A DNA stretch of 64,000 nucleotides from Silurus meridionalis (taxonomy: Eukaryota > Chordata > Actinopteri > Siluriformes > Siluridae). Below, in pieces: positions 46,745-58,363 of this stretch (its first letter is position 1; each line of letters begins with the position of its first letter). A program made the position numbers and the translations under genes. The DNA is taken from assembly GCF_014805685.1 (NCBI RefSeq), contig NC_060887.1:30461463-30525462 (forward strand), read 5' to 3'. The notes beneath the pieces are model-generated. The model was not told where the DNA came from, searched no databases, and worked only from the letters and a program-made list of their open reading frames with translations.

Positions 46745-46860
46745 AAAGGTCTTCTTCACTAGTTGGAGATTTTTCTGACCTTGCGGTCCAGTTCATCCCA
46801 GAGCAGTTCAATAGAATTTAGGTGCAGTGACCGGGCAGGTCATTCCATGCTAGATAAGTG
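46745..46860 (-). pseudogene. Tc1-like transposase, C-terminal crumb
   Basis: Minus strand gives IELLWDELDRKVRKISN, matching the last catalytic block of Tc1 transposases, but the preceding DLNP motif is mutated (reads as HLNS) and a stop replaces a Trp. Nothing else of the element was recognised. Confidence 0.7.
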
Positions 46861-47014
46861 ATGCTTACAGAGCTTAGACGTATGCTTTTAATTCAGTCAT
46901 TATGGAATGGCAGTCGTGTTTGGTCCAGTATTCCTTTTATTAATCAACTTACATTTAACGTACAAGCATATAATGACTTATTATGCAAATATAAACGGAA
47001 TCTTGTAAAGTGGA

Positions 47015-47125
47015 ACATTCCGTATTGAGTCTGGTTCCTCTCAAGGTTTCTTCCTCATAATGTCTAAAGGGGGTCTTGCCACATTCGCCACTGGCTCACT
47101 CGTTAGGGATTAACTTATAAGGAAC
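47015..47125 (+). repeat. FamA dispersed repeat, left half of a split copy
   Basis: GAGTCTGGTTCCTCTCAAGG and GCCACATTCGCCACTGGCTC up to AACTTATAAGGAACAGAC. The copy resumes near 47640. Confidence 0.75.
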
Positions 47126-47129
47126 AGAC

Positions 47130-47630
47130 TATAGTAGATTCTGCCGATAGTTCGAGCGGTAGTAGATTTTGCCGATACCGCTAGCTGGGTTGGATCGTAC
47201 TTGCCGATAACCATTTAATCATCTGATTAAATTTTTAAAATGTATGCTAGGTTAAAAAAAAATTAATAAATAACACTCCATGTAAAATAGTACTGAAATT
47301 TATTACAAAAATAAAAAATACAAGAACATTACTGAATCATGAAAATGTGCTAAATAAAAAAAAATATATAGATTTATTATATTATTTTTTTTATTATATT
47401 ATAATCAATAAATATGTATAATATACCGCTCTCTGTGCATCACGTTCTCTCCGTGCAGCACGCAGTCTCATGTGTTAAAACATGGCTTCAGTGATTAGCC
47501 TCTAGATGTCGCTCTAGTAATGACAGCGGACCTAAACCCGGAAAAACTATCTGTACGGATTTTTGCAGATAGTTCCCGGGATCAACCATCTGTGCCGATG
47601 AATCAGTCGACATCTAGAACAAACGTATAG
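47130..47630. mobile_element. hAT-like element inserted into FamA
   Basis: The right end, reversed, reads CTAGATGTCGACTGATTCAT and CGGCACAGATGG, similar to the TAGGTCGACTGATCGATCGG terminus at 53897. The left part has CTGCCGATAGTTCGAGCGG and TGCCGATACCGCTAGC. The interior is AT-rich. It splits the FamA copy 47015-47740. Confidence 0.5.
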
Positions 47631-47639
47631 GCACAAAAC

Positions 47640-47740
47640 TTTTATATTCGAACTTCATTAACTCTTCTCTGTTAAGCAGCTTTGGGACAATGTCCACTGT
47701 CAAAAGCGCTACGCAAATCAAAAGGTTAATTGAACAAAAT
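47640..47740 (+). repeat. FamA dispersed repeat, right half of the split copy
   Basis: AGCAGCTTTGGGACAATGTC and TCAAAAGCGCTACGCAAATC, the normal FamA 3' region. Confidence 0.75.
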
Positions 47741-47939
47741 GAAAATGAAGTGTTAAATGACCCAATCAACCTAAAACAATAAATGTGATGAAAATAAATA
47801 CAGTTAAATTACCTAGTTTCTCACGTGTTTCTCAAAAACAATGAAAGACTAGACGTTTTCTTTCGACAGGCTCTGTACATTCAACAATACAGTTAAAAAA
47901 AGAATACGTAGGTAAAATAAATAAGTTGTTGATATAACA

Positions 47940-47971
<32 letters not shown>

Positions 47972-48525
47972 CTCGCACTTACTCTCTCTCAGTATTTTGG
48001 CAATTAATTCGTGTTTAATTTTTTCTTAATGCAATGCAATGAATGTAAATGAAAAACTGAATGGCATACATTTAGTGGAATTAGGTCCACACTGTCCCGA
48101 ATGTGAGCATTTCTTTCTTTTTTTCTAAAATAAATAAAATGATTAGTTTGCTCCAAATTAAAGTTTCATATTAAAAGCCCATTAGCATAAGAATACCCCA
48201 GTGATGCCGTTATCTGGATTTATTCGACGTGCAGTGAAGCATTATGATGCTTTTGTTTGTTTGCAGTAAAGCGTGTCCACATTATTATCGAGTTGTGACC
48301 TTTCAGACTGAGCTGACGTCTGCGACTGGGAAAAACACTCACGCATGAGCGGAGTAAAGGAACATGGGCGGTTTGGAAGGTTTTGGGTTCGGTTACCTTT
48401 TTTTTTAACGCTGCATAAAAACGTGTCTTTATGTCTGTTTATTACTAGTGTAGCTGCTCAGGGTCCACAGTGTCAACATTAATTTCTGATTTATTTCTCT
48501 TTGATTGGATGTCACATGAGCTCAT
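47741..48525. other. Presumed intron with an (AAT)n tract
   Basis: (AAT)n at 47941-47971. Otherwise no element or gene recognised. Confidence 0.45.
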
Positions 48526-48526
48526 G

Positions 48527-48905
48527 CACTATATGGACTAAAGTTTGTGGATACCTGAGCATAAGATTTAGTGCTTTATGTTAGATTTGTGTGATATTTT
48601 GAACATCCTATTCACATTGAGTCCCCATTTTCTGGACCCTCCCTCCACTTTTTAGGGGAGATGTTACACTCGATTTTGGGAGTGGAGATTTGTGCTCATT
48701 CAGCCACAAGGGTGTGAGTAAATTCAGGTAGTGATGTAGGTGAGGGCGAGGAGGCCTGGGGTTCAGTCAGCATTCAAATTCATCCCAAAGGTGTTCCATA
48801 AGGTTGAGGTTGGAGCTCTATAGCAGGTTACTCGAGAGCTTGAATTGAATTCTGCTGCATCCAAAGACATCCTATACAATTGTGTGCTTTCAGTTTAGGG
48901 ATGAA
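48527..48905. mobile_element. Tc1-type MITE (FamM)
   Basis: Left end CACTATATGGACTAAAGTTT; interior GTGTGAGTAAATTCAGGTAG, GGCGAGGAGGCCTGGGGTTC and CCCAAAGGTGTTCCATAAGG. Very similar to 14943-15454 and 63697-64000. Confidence 0.7.
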
Positions 48906-49027
48906 CTGTTATAGTATAGATATAGTGTGTGTATAGAATATAAAACACATTTATTTCCCCCTATATTTGGAAACCTTTAAAGTATGGATGGTATGTAAAG
49001 TATGCCTCTGTAGAAGGTCATATTAAG

Positions 49028-49029
<2 letters not shown>

Positions 49030-49082
<53 letters not shown>
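49030..49082. repeat. (GT)n microsatellite
   Basis: About 26 GT units. Confidence 0.97.
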
Positions 49083-49084
<2 letters not shown>

Positions 49085-49311
49085 CTGATGTAGTTCTATT
49101 CACACCTGCTATAACTAGGCTTAGTTCTGATTTTCATACGCTTCTTGAAGTAGATCATAAACACGCACACACACGCATACGCAAATGTCACTGCTTTGTT
49201 TCTGTTCTGTATTTTAAGGCGCCCGAGGCATATCACTGTGGCCCAAACACCAAATACAATCATCAAAGGCAACTATACAAATCACAGTCAGTTATTGTCA
49301 CGCGCTCACTC

Positions 49312-49317
49312 ACACGC

Positions 49318-49376
<59 letters not shown>
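49312..49376. repeat. (CA)n microsatellite
   Basis: About 32 CA units with CG interruptions at the left edge. Confidence 0.97.
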
Positions 49377-49378
<2 letters not shown>

Positions 49379-49434
49379 TTACTAAAAGGCAATCACTTAA
49401 TATTTGGACTGTAGTTAATGTCAACAGTCTGCTA

Positions 49435-49745
49435 CATTGACTCAGGACTACTTTTCACTTCTGATCATCATCACTGCACCCCGCAACATCGTATATCTGC
49501 AATAAATGGACATTTGGTGCAACCCAGATGAGGATGGGTTCCCTCTTGAGTCTGGTTCCTCTCAAGGTTTCTTCCTTATGCCATCTCGGGGAGTTTTTCC
49601 TTGCCACAGTCGCCACCGGCTCCCTAGGGACAAACTTACTTATAAAGAACATATTCATTTTTATCACCACATTATCTGTGTAAAGCTGCTTTGAGACAAT
49701 GTTCATTGTACAAAGCGCTATACAAATAAATATGAATTAAATTGA
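49435..49745 (+). repeat. FamA dispersed repeat, long and well preserved
   Basis: Includes the leader AATAAATGGACATTTGGTGC, GATGAGGATGGGTTCCCTCT, CTCAAGGTTTCTTCCTTATG, GCCACAGTCGCCACCGGC, and ends AAGCGCTATACAAATAAATA. Confidence 0.85.
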
Positions 49746-50880
49746 ATTATTTGTGTTGTAGCATTTTATTTCTAGAAGAACCTAAATAACATCAGATTAC
49801 ATAGGGTTATAATAATACAAATGTTCAATCTTATATTAGATGTGATATGTGAGAAACCAAAAAATGTGTACTATTTCCTAGATATAATTGAGTAAAAATG
49901 CGAATGTTTCGCATTCTCTTTTTTTTTTTTTTACATAAATTAAATTCAATTATAAATGATATTATTCATTATTAATTCAACAATAGTGTAAAAGATGAAC
50001 CAGTGCTGGATCTGCGTGTGGGCGAACAGCCTCGTCATATTAATCCCGAGAAAAAGAATTCACCACACTAAGACGAGATAGACGGTTTGGTAATTCGAGC
50101 TCCTGACTTTCGCTTGGGCTCGTGCGCTTTGTCCAGCGGCCTTGTCCGCACCTCGCCGTTTCCTCATCACGCGTCGGTCTACAATTATTGTAGCGCGGCT
50201 TTCGTTCGACACCCATTCATCTGTTGTTAAAGCAATTAAAGCTTTCCTCAGTAATGCCATTTCCTCTCGTGCCCTGCAACAGAACAGGTCTTACAGACCG
50301 GCTGAAAACAAGCTATAGACGACAACTGCATTTACTGGCTCGAGTGCCTGGATGAGGTCTTTGAAGTCCTGGGTTTTTTTTTTTTGGCTCAGATGAAAGG
50401 AGTTTTAATAAAGCAATGCATCGGGCTAAAAAGATTCATTAGCGCACACTAAGGAATGAAGTAAAGTTCTATAAGGTTTTTTTGGTTATGAGTGGATGAG
50501 CAGAAGCATTTAGCGGACCATCATCTTGCTGCGCAGGAGGACTGGATAATACAGAAGGAATAAAAGCGAAACGGGAAGGTTTTTTTTTTACATTTTTATT
50601 TGTTCACAGTTGCATTAATGTTGCAGGTGCGGATTACAAGACCGTTTTTGTTATCGCAGGTTTCCTCTGTCACAGAGACATTTACAATGCAGCAGACCGC
50701 TACAATGCTGAGAAAGCTTATATCATATCATATCATACAGATATGTTTTATTAATTTAAAGATGGCTTCTACAATCAGAGCTGCTGCTATAGAAACAGAT
50801 TTCCTCTGGATAAAGTTTTCTTTAATTAGAGACCATTCGGTGGCCGGTTCCACATGAACAGCCTGAAGATACTTTACGTT
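49746..50880. other. Presumed intron; no gene seen
   Basis: No element recognised. CATATCATATCATA low complexity near 50725. Confidence 0.45.
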
Positions 50881-50889
50881 GCTGAGTAA

Positions 50890-51240
50890 CTCAATAACTA
50901 TGAGGATGGATTTGGACTGTAATTAATTTCAGCAGTCTACCACAATGGACCTTAGGGCGCATTTAATAACTGAACACCTTAACAGCGATGAACTGTACTG
51001 AATGGACATTCGGGGCCACCCAGATGAAGAAGGGTTTCTCTTTTGAGTCTGGTTCCTCTCAAGGTTTCTTCCTCATACCATCTCAGGGAGTCTTTTCTTG
51101 CCAAAGTCTTCACTGGTTCACTCATTAGGGACAAACTTACAATCATAAGGAACAAATTATACATCCTTATATAACTGCTTTATCTCTGTGAAGCTGCTTT
51201 GATACTGTGATACTGTGTGATAAAATTAAAATGTAAATGT
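50890..51240 (+). repeat. FamA dispersed repeat
   Basis: Leader TGTAATTAATTTCAGCAGTC, AATGGACATTCGGGGCCACC, then GAGTCTGGTTCCTCTCAAGG. The 3' end has decayed (GCTGCTTTGATACTGTGA). Confidence 0.8.
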
Positions 51241-51254
51241 AATTGAATAAATCA

Positions 51255-51345
51255 AACTATAATGAATGGACATTTGTTGCCACCCAGAGGAGAAGTTTTT
51301 TTCTTCCAGTTTCTCACAAAGATTCTTCTTCATCCAAATCCTCAA
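51255..51345 (+). repeat. FamA dispersed repeat, short fragment
   Basis: AATGGACATTTGTTGCCACC followed by a decayed CTCACAAAGATTCTTCTTCA. Confidence 0.55.
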
Positions 51346-51364
51346 GTCTGATTGGTCAAAAGTT

Positions 51365-51460
51365 GTTGATTTTACTTTAATTCAGTTTTATTTGTATAGC
51401 ACTTTTAACAACGAACATTGTCCCCAAGCAGCTTTATAGAAATCAGTACAAGAACATTTT
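51365..51460 (-). repeat. FamA dispersed repeat, inverted 3' end fragment
   Basis: TTTTATTTGTATAGCACTTT and CATTGTCCCCAAGCAGCTTT in minus orientation, facing the two plus copies beside it. Confidence 0.65.
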
Positions 51461-52525
51461 ACAAAATGGCGTTTTTTTTTTTACCGCTCATGCTGTACTT
51501 TTAACGAGTGTCTAACAAACGAATCACAAGATACACCATCTTTTAAAAAACACTCCATTCTTGTGCTTTATTCATGACTGTGACACACTTCCTGTATCAC
51601 TTCGCTTATAACAGCATAATCTTATCCTGTTTGTGTGACATAAGTCTGCTCTCGACCAGGTGCGTGCTTACAGACTCCAGAATCAACTTCGAACGAGCCA
51701 AACATTCCCAGCTCATTTCAACAATAAACACCAGCGAATCCAGCAATCCATGTATTAAGAATAGACCCCTGGACCGTACCCAAGAGTGTTTCCTCACAGC
51801 CCCGGCTGGTATTGTTCAGTTTTGAAAACCAGAACTGTAAATCTCTTTCTTTTCTTTTCTTTTCTTTTTTTTATTCACAATAATATATTTTGCAGTAAAC
51901 AGTATTTCAGGACTGCATGCAACACTAAATAAACCCAGGTTGATGGCAGCCCCCTCAGCGCACGAGAGCAGAAGAGAACAAAAACACAATTATCAGTTAT
52001 GAGTAATTATCAGTAATTTCTCCTAGAACCCAAACTTCTTCCTACCAGAGTTTACAGAAAGTGCACAACTATTCACACAGACGTACCTCTGATCAGGACG
52101 AGCCGTGAATAAACAGCACAGAGCGGCGACGGTTTCAGCGTTTTGTGTAACCGAGAAAGTGTGGGTGCGAGAGCACATTAAAAAATATATATTTTATTTC
52201 ATTTCAAACCGGAGCCTAATCCGAACCGAAGCTGTTCGTGAAAAATGAGCCTGACTAGCAGACCTCTGGTGTATACCGAATATCAGTTGTTCCAGACTGG
52301 AAGCCATTTGTCAAGCGGCTTTGCGTTTGTCTCATTAGGTTCTCTTTAGGATGCACAATCATAAAGCGAGTAATTTCAGTCTCTCGTTCAGCCCGGAGCT
52401 CCCAGATGTGTTAAATGGTGACCTTTTGATCATGCAAGTTTTCCTTAAGGACATGCATCCCAAAATAGTTCTGGCTTTGGGACACAGTTCTGCGTGCGGA
52501 AGTCACAACTACTCTTCCATGTCTA
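51461..52525. other. Presumed intron; no gene seen
   Basis: (TTTTC)n-like tract at 51846-51868. No element or exon recognised. Confidence 0.4.
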
Positions 52526-52528
52526 CAA

Positions 52529-52529
<1 letters not shown>

Positions 52530-52580
<51 letters not shown>
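52530..52580. repeat. (CA)n microsatellite
   Basis: About 25 CA units. Confidence 0.97.
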
Positions 52581-52582
<2 letters not shown>

Positions 52583-52699
52583 GTCTAGCCAAACAGTGAC
52601 TCAGTATTTACACACATCTCATGTCGGTCTCTGCCGCGTCCTGCAGAGCAGTACACGGTCCAAGCGGGCGTGCTGAAACAGGAAAGAGGCAGAAAGATC

Positions 52700-53070
52700 G
52701 GCTTTTCAGGTCTGATTTTTATCTGAGGCCATGCCCGCACTGATACGTTTTTGTTTGACAACGCATATTTTTTTCTTAGTTGTGGCCGTCTGTCTACACG
52801 GAGACGCATTTTTCCAGTCAGCGAAAAACGCCGTTTCCGCATCGGAGTGTGGACTGTGAAAACGGAGGCTTTCAAAAAGAAAAAAATGATGACGCGTTTT
52901 TAATCATTGCCGCCACATTCCAAAGAGCCGAAAAGTAAATAAACTCCAGGCAGAAACGACGCAGATCAAATCGGCTGGCGTTTTTTGCGCATGCGCAGTA
53001 CAAGGATTCTTTTAGACGAAAACGCCGTTTGCAGACGGATTAGCGTAGACGTCGTCTCAGACTCTGGTGT
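52700..53070. mobile_element. Unclassified fish DNA transposon with ACGGAGACGC/AAAACGCCG text
   Basis: CTGTCTACACGGAGACGC, GCGAAAAACGCCGTTTCCGC, ATGATGACGCG, GCGCATGCGCAGTAC and GACGAAAACGCCGTTTGCAG form a CpG-rich block I associate with a non-autonomous fish transposon. Boundaries are approximate. Confidence 0.4.
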
Positions 53071-53394
53071 AGTGGTGAGCGAGACCGGTGTACTTTTGGA
53101 AATAAAGCCACTCAGTGCACGACTTTGCATTCATTTCTTAATGTTTGAAAAATGCGTGACATTAATGGATCCAAATTGCGTCTCCGTTTTTTTTTATTTT
53201 ACTAAAGACATTTTCATTTTATCGCCATCTCCTAACTGCTGTTCATCCAATTACGCTGTAATAATGCAAAGATTTTGGGCTCTCAGATTCTGAAATAGGT
53301 TATGGTCAACACCAATGAAGATGAAGTTTGAGAGCTGCAGTTATTAAAAACAGCTTTTGTTTAAATCTGTATATATTTGTGGACTGTAAACATA

Positions 53395-53642
53395 CACCGA
53401 TCAGGCATAACATTATGACCTTATAACATTATGAGAGGTGAAGTGAATAACACTGATTATCTCTTCATCATGGCACCTGTTAGTGAGTGAATATATTGTT
53501 CTCAAAGTTGACATGTTAAAAGCAGGAAAAATGGGCAAGCGTAAGGATTTGAGTTGACGAGAGCGAAAATGTGATGTCTGGTTAATGATGTTGATGCTCG
53601 ATGGATCAGGACTGGTGGTCAAATTGTTATGCCTGTTCGGTG
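53395..53642. mobile_element. Tc1-type MITE with CACCGATCAGGCATAAC termini
   Basis: TIRs are CACCGATCAGGCATAACATT and (reversed) CACCGAACAGGCATAACAAT, flanked by TA on both sides (53393-53394, 53643-53644). 248 bases. The interior retains GGAAAAATGGGCAAGCGTAA from the Tc1 parent. Confidence 0.85.
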
Positions 53643-53792
53643 TATATACAGTATATACGTGTGCATGTGCTTGGCATGTCCTCATTAGCTGTTATAATAA
53701 CCTCCAATAGTTTGTACCAAACACTACAAATAAACTAGAGGCAGATATTTAAGCACTGTGGTAACTTTATTCAGATCGGCTGTTCAAATCAT

Positions 53793-53890
53793 ACATTATA
53801 TAGACAAGAGTTTGTGGACACCTGAGCATTTCACTTGTAATTTACTTGTGCTTTTTGAACATCCCATTCCACATTTTCTATTATAACAAT
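53793..53890. mobile_element. Tc1-type MITE (FamM), left-end fragment
   Basis: TACATTATATAGACAAGAGT and GTGGACACCTGAGCATTTC. Confidence 0.6.
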
Positions 53891-53894
53891 TATA

Positions 53895-54110
53895 GGTCGA
53901 CTGATCGATCGGCTAACCAATTAATCGGGCCGATTTTTGGTATTTTTTATTGATCAGCATCGAATGCTGCAAATTAGGCCGTATTATTAGGCCTGACCGT
54001 GCGTGGACATTCTGCGCTCGCGTAAAAGAACACAACTTTCGCATACCAGCAGGTGGCAGTAGTCTGTATTCAGCACCCAAGCAGGGAAACCGGAGCTATA
54101 AGAGCTGGAA
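53895..54110. mobile_element. hAT-like left terminus (GGTCGACTGATCGATCGG)
   Basis: ATAGGTCGACTGATCGATCG, AATCGGGCCGATTTTTGG and ACCAGCAGGTGGCAGTAGTC. Related to the right end of the element at 47130-47630. Partner end not found. Confidence 0.45.
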
Positions 54111-54458
54111 ACTGTAAATATCTAAAGCAAGGAGTGTTTCCACCTGCTGGGATCATTACTTACGGATTCGCTGAGCTAATTAGCTGATTAGCTCATTCTC
54201 TTTCTCGCCAACAAGCTCTGCTGCTGATTCGACACAAAGAATCAGCTGAGAAACAGCTGATGCCGTCTGACCAGAGCCGCCCATCATCTTGTTGTTTACC
54301 GGTTCTTAATCTAGCATTATATATTTTATTGGTTTAATATGATGCTGCTTTTGGAGAGAGAATGAGAGTAGCATTTAGGAACTGTATTGTTAGTGAGTCT
54401 TCTAGTTGTACCAGTTGTAGTTTAGGCTATAGGTAGGCACGGGTACAAAATCGTATTA

Positions 54459-56681
54459 AGAAGGTGCACACAGGTGGACTATGTTCTATGTAGGAGATGC
54501 AACCTGAAGGAGATTGGAGACTGTAAGGTGATGGCAGGGGACAATGTAGCTAGACAGCATCGGATGGTGGTCTGTAGGATGGTTTTGGAGGTGAAGAAGA
54601 AGAGGAGGAGTGTGAGGACTGAAAGAAGAATAAGATGGTGGAATCTGAAGGAGGAAGACTGTAGTGTGAGATCAAGTAAAGAGGTCAGACAGGGGCTCGG
54701 TGGTGATGAAGAGGTGCTGGATGATTGGGCAACTACTGCAGAAGTGATAAGAGAGACAGCTAGAAAAGTATTTGGTGTGACATCTGGAAAAGAAAGGAAG
54801 ACAAATGTGTGGGGGAAGTACAGGAAAGCAAAAGGAGAAAGAGTTTGGCAAAACAGAATTGGGATCGACAGAGTGATGAGAAAAGTAGGCAGGAGTACAA
54901 GCAGATGCGGCAGCAGGTGAAGAGGGATGTGGCGAAAGCCAAGGAAAAGACAAAAGAGGAGCTGTATGAGAAGTTGGACACTAAGGAGGGAGAAAAGGAT
55001 TTGTAGCGATTGGCCAGGCAGAGGGACCGAGCTGGGAAGGATGTGCTACAAGTTAGAGCAATTAAGGATGTAGATGAAAATGTGTTGACTAGTGAGGAGA
55101 GTGTGTTGAGAAGATGAAGGAAGTATTTTGAGTAGCTCATGAACGAGAAAAATGAGAGAGAAAGAAGGTTGGATGGTGTGGAGATGGTGAAGCAGGAAGT
55201 AGATAGGATTAGTAAGGAGGAAGTGACAGCAGCGATTAAGAGGATGAAGAGTGGAAAGTCGGTTGGACCAGATGACCGGTAAAGGCTTGGAGATGTTTAG
55301 GAGAGATGGCAGTGGAGTTTTTAACAAGATTGTTCAAGAAGATTTTGAAAGGTAAGAGGATACCTCTCATTCTGGGAAGAATCGAGAAGGAATGTTTTGT
55401 TACTGATCTGTAAGAACAAGGGAAATGTGCAGACCTGCAGTAACTACAGAGGAATTAAGTTGATAAGTCACACCATGAAGTTATGGGAAAGAGTAGTGGA
55501 AGCCAGGCTGAGAGAAGAGGTGACCATCTGTGAGCAACAGTATGGTTTCATGCCGAGGAAGAGCACCACAGATGCATTATTTGCTTTGAGAATGTTGATG
55601 GAGAAGTATAGAGAAGGTCAGAAGGAGTTGCACTGTGTGTTTGTGGATTTAGAGAAAGCGTACGACAGAGTGCCAAGAGAGGAGTTGTGGTATTGTATGA
55701 GGAAGTCAGGTTGTCAGAGAAGTATGTGAGGGTGGTGCAGGACATGTTTAAGGACAGTGTGACAGCAGTGAAGTGTGCAGTAGGAACGACAAACTGGTTT
55801 AAGTAGAAGGTTGGACTGCATCAAGGATCGGCTTTGAGCCCTTTTTGTTTGCAGTGGTGATGGACAGGTTGACGGACGAGGTCAGACAGGAGTTTCCATG
55901 GACTATGATGTTTGCGGATGATATTGTGATTTGTGGTGAGAGTAGGGAGCAGGTTAAGGAGAGCCTGGAGAGGTGGAGGTACGTGCTGGAGAGAAGGGGA
56001 ATGAAAGTCAGTAGGAGAAAGACAGAGTACATGTGTGTGAATGAAAGGGAGGGCAGTGGAGTGGTGCGGTTGCAGGGAGAAGAGGTAATGAAGGTGGAGG
56101 AGTTTAGATACCTGGGCAAAGTAATGGAGAGTGTGTTAGAGAAGTGAAGAAAAGAGTGCAGGCAGGGTGGAGTCGGTGGAGAAGAGTGATAGCAGGAGTG
56201 ATGTGATAGAAGAGTATCTGCAAAAGTGAAAGTTTATAGGACTGTGGTGAGACCTGTGATGTTGTATGGTTTAGAGACAGTGGCATTGAGTAAAAGACAG
56301 GAGGTGGAGCTGGAGGTAGCAGAGCTGAAGATGTTAAGGTTTTCGTTGGGAGTGACGACGATGAACAGGATTAGAAATGAGTTTATTAGAGGGACAGCAC
56401 ATGTAGGACGTTTTAATGACAAAGTGAGGGAGGCGAGATTGAGATAGTTTGGACATGTGTAGAGGAGGGACATGGGGTAAATCGGTAGGAGAATGCTGAG
56501 GATGAGCCACCAGGAAGGAGGAAAAGAGGAAGACCAAGGAGGAGGTTTATGGATTTGGTGAGGGAAGACATGCAGGTAGTTGGTTTCAAAAATGCAGATG
56601 TAAAGGACAGGGGGGGTATGGAGACGGATGATCCGCTGTGACGACCCCTAATGGGAGAAGCCGAAAGAAGAAGAAGAAGAA
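54459..56681 (+). mobile_element. RTE-like LINE, 5'-truncated, with (GAA)n tail
   Basis: It starts inside the endonuclease (compare 20268 reversed) and runs to the true 3' end, AATGGGAGAAGCCGAAAGAA, then (GAA)n. Only the start is truncated, as expected for target-primed insertion. No clear target duplication seen. Confidence 0.9.
54468..56600 (+). pseudogene. RTE-like LINE protein: end of APE, linker, reverse transcriptase, C-terminal tail
   Basis: Blocks in order, in shifting frames: DYVLCRRCNLKEIGD and ARQHRMVVCRMVLEV (end of the endonuclease, 54474-54920); a Lys/Arg/Glu-rich linker (54809-55130); CKNKGNVQTCSNYRGIKLI, YGFMPRKSTTDALFAL and motif A CVFVDLEKAYDRVPREEL (55397-55729); GLHQGSALSPF-like motif B across a frame break (about 55805); motif C MMFADDIVICGESREQ (55845-56147); the thumb VYRTVVRPVMLYGLETVA (56226-56447) and the RRDMG...R tail. 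The catalytic Asp pair is present, but stops and frameshifts split it into at least five pieces. It served LINE-encoded reverse transcription; this copy is dead. Confidence 0.9.
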
Positions 56682-56689
56682 ACATCAGA

Positions 56690-57680
56690 TGCAGTGAAGA
56701 ACACGACCCCCAAGCTGATTGTTGTGTTGGGAAGCCTTGAGAATGAATTGTGTGCTTTTTTTTTCATCGTGCACTTGTGCTAAAGTTCTTTATACAAAAG
56801 ACCAAAGAAAGAGAAAAGTTCTTTCTTGTTTCTTTCTTTTTTTCTTTTTTCTTTTTTCTTACATCTCGACATTCTAAATATTTCGGTGATCATACACGCT
56901 CGCTGCTCAGTAACCAGGCCATGGGCTTGTATCTACATTAGATGTATTAAGTAATAATGTGCAGTGGGAACAGGAGCGTAAGTGCAGCCTTGTTCACCTC
57001 AAAAAAACTGAAACCCGGCCAGAATTCCTCTCGTCTAAATTACAGCCGAGCCGATGTGCTGCGTGACCATGAAACTTTGCCTATTGCAGCATTAATACTG
57101 GATTGAATGGCATCGAAACACGACTTACATTTAAGAAAGCGCGGCGGTGTGAAGGCTCAGAATAGGAGCAGGAAGAGGACATTTAATACAAAAAAATACA
57201 AATAAAAAATAAAATAACTCGAGCCAAACTCACATTCATTGCTTTATTGAAACATTTTCAAAAGATATTTAAAAAAGAATGGCACTTCAGAAATGTTTTA
57301 CCTTGATGTGTTCTGTTCTTAAATAGTGAAATTCTGTTTGCCTCTCTTTCACACCGAGGTGTTACGAGTACCGTCAGCAATTCTATCATTCTTCTTATCC
57401 ATTTTGTCTTTTGGTTCTTCCCTTGTTAAATATTCTTCTGTCTGATTCTAATTTCTAAAGGACAGCCTTTCTTACATACAGTTTTTTTTTTAAAAGGATG
57501 CAAACAACATGCATTCATCACCTTGTAGGATTCATATTTGTGTAAAAAAAAAGTTAATCAGATGCTTTTTTTCTTTAGGTCTTTAGGCGTTCAGAGCATA
57601 CAACAGAATCATGTTGAGAAAGTTGGATCCTCTGTAAAATCCTGTAGCACCACATTCAATTTGGAACTTTTCTAGAGAGA
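56690..57680. other. Presumed intron; no gene seen
   Basis: T/C-rich low complexity at 56822-56865, otherwise unique-looking AT-rich DNA. Confidence 0.45.
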
Positions 57681-57685
57681 ACATA

Positions 57686-58361
57686 CGAGGTGGTTTTAGA
57701 AAGTTTTGAGACTTTTTGTATCTTCATTTAGCTCCTTCTTCATTTAACCCCCCTACAGCAACACGCCAGAAGATGACAGCACAACGGAGCACGCACAGTC
57801 ACAGGGAGCACCGACCTTCATAAGTCATAAGTGCTTTTCTGACCGAGTGCGTTACCACGTCTGCGATTTAATCGTGGTCGCAAGTTAAAGCAGGGACAAT
57901 GCGCCCTGTCAATGAGCTCTCCTCAAGATGAAGATTCAGCTCAATTGTCGCCGTTTTGACACGCTTCGAAAAGAACACTTCCGGGACACGTTCCAAAAGA
58001 GGCAGCACTCCCGGCGTTTCTGCTTCTTTTGGAACGTGTCCCGGAAGTGTTCTTTTCGAAGCGTGTCAAAATGGCGACAATTGAGCTGAATCTTCATCTT
58101 CGGGAATCACCTGAGAAACTAGTTGTGAGCTCGGTGACAGGGCGCGTTGTCGCTGCTTTAACTTGCGTCCACGATAAAGTCACAGATGTGGTAACGCACT
58201 CGGTCAGAGTAGCGCCAGTTTTGCAGCTCCCGATGCACGATGTGTTTTGGCACACTGACTTATGAAGGTCGGTGCTCCCTGTGACTGTGCGTGCCCCGTT
58301 GTGCTGCCATCTGCTGGCTTGTTACAAAACTAAACTCGAAACGTTTTGGCGCCACTTTGTA
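57686..58361. mobile_element. Mariner-like fold-back element, long inverted repeat
   Basis: The two halves are inverted copies of each other: AACACTTCCGGGACACGTTC (left) against GAACGTGTCCCGGAAGTGTT (right), and GCACGCACAGTCACAGGGAG against CTCCCTGTGACTGTGCGTGC. The centre is an unpaired CACTCCCGGCGTTT-like loop near 58003-58020. Outer ends CGAGGTGGTTTTAGAAAGTT and (reversed) CAAAGTGGCGCCAAAACGTT are flanked by TA (57684-57685, 58362-58363). The arms differ by small indels; the left arm has about 20 extra bases near its outside. Each arm may descend from a mariner-family 5' region. A 78-codon open frame in the right arm is incidental. Confidence 0.9.
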
Positions 58362-58363
58362 GA

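Noticed and set aside
58029..58265. 78-codon frame in the fold-back element as a gene
   Set aside because: It lies wholly within one arm of an inverted repeat and is mirrored with stops in the other arm.
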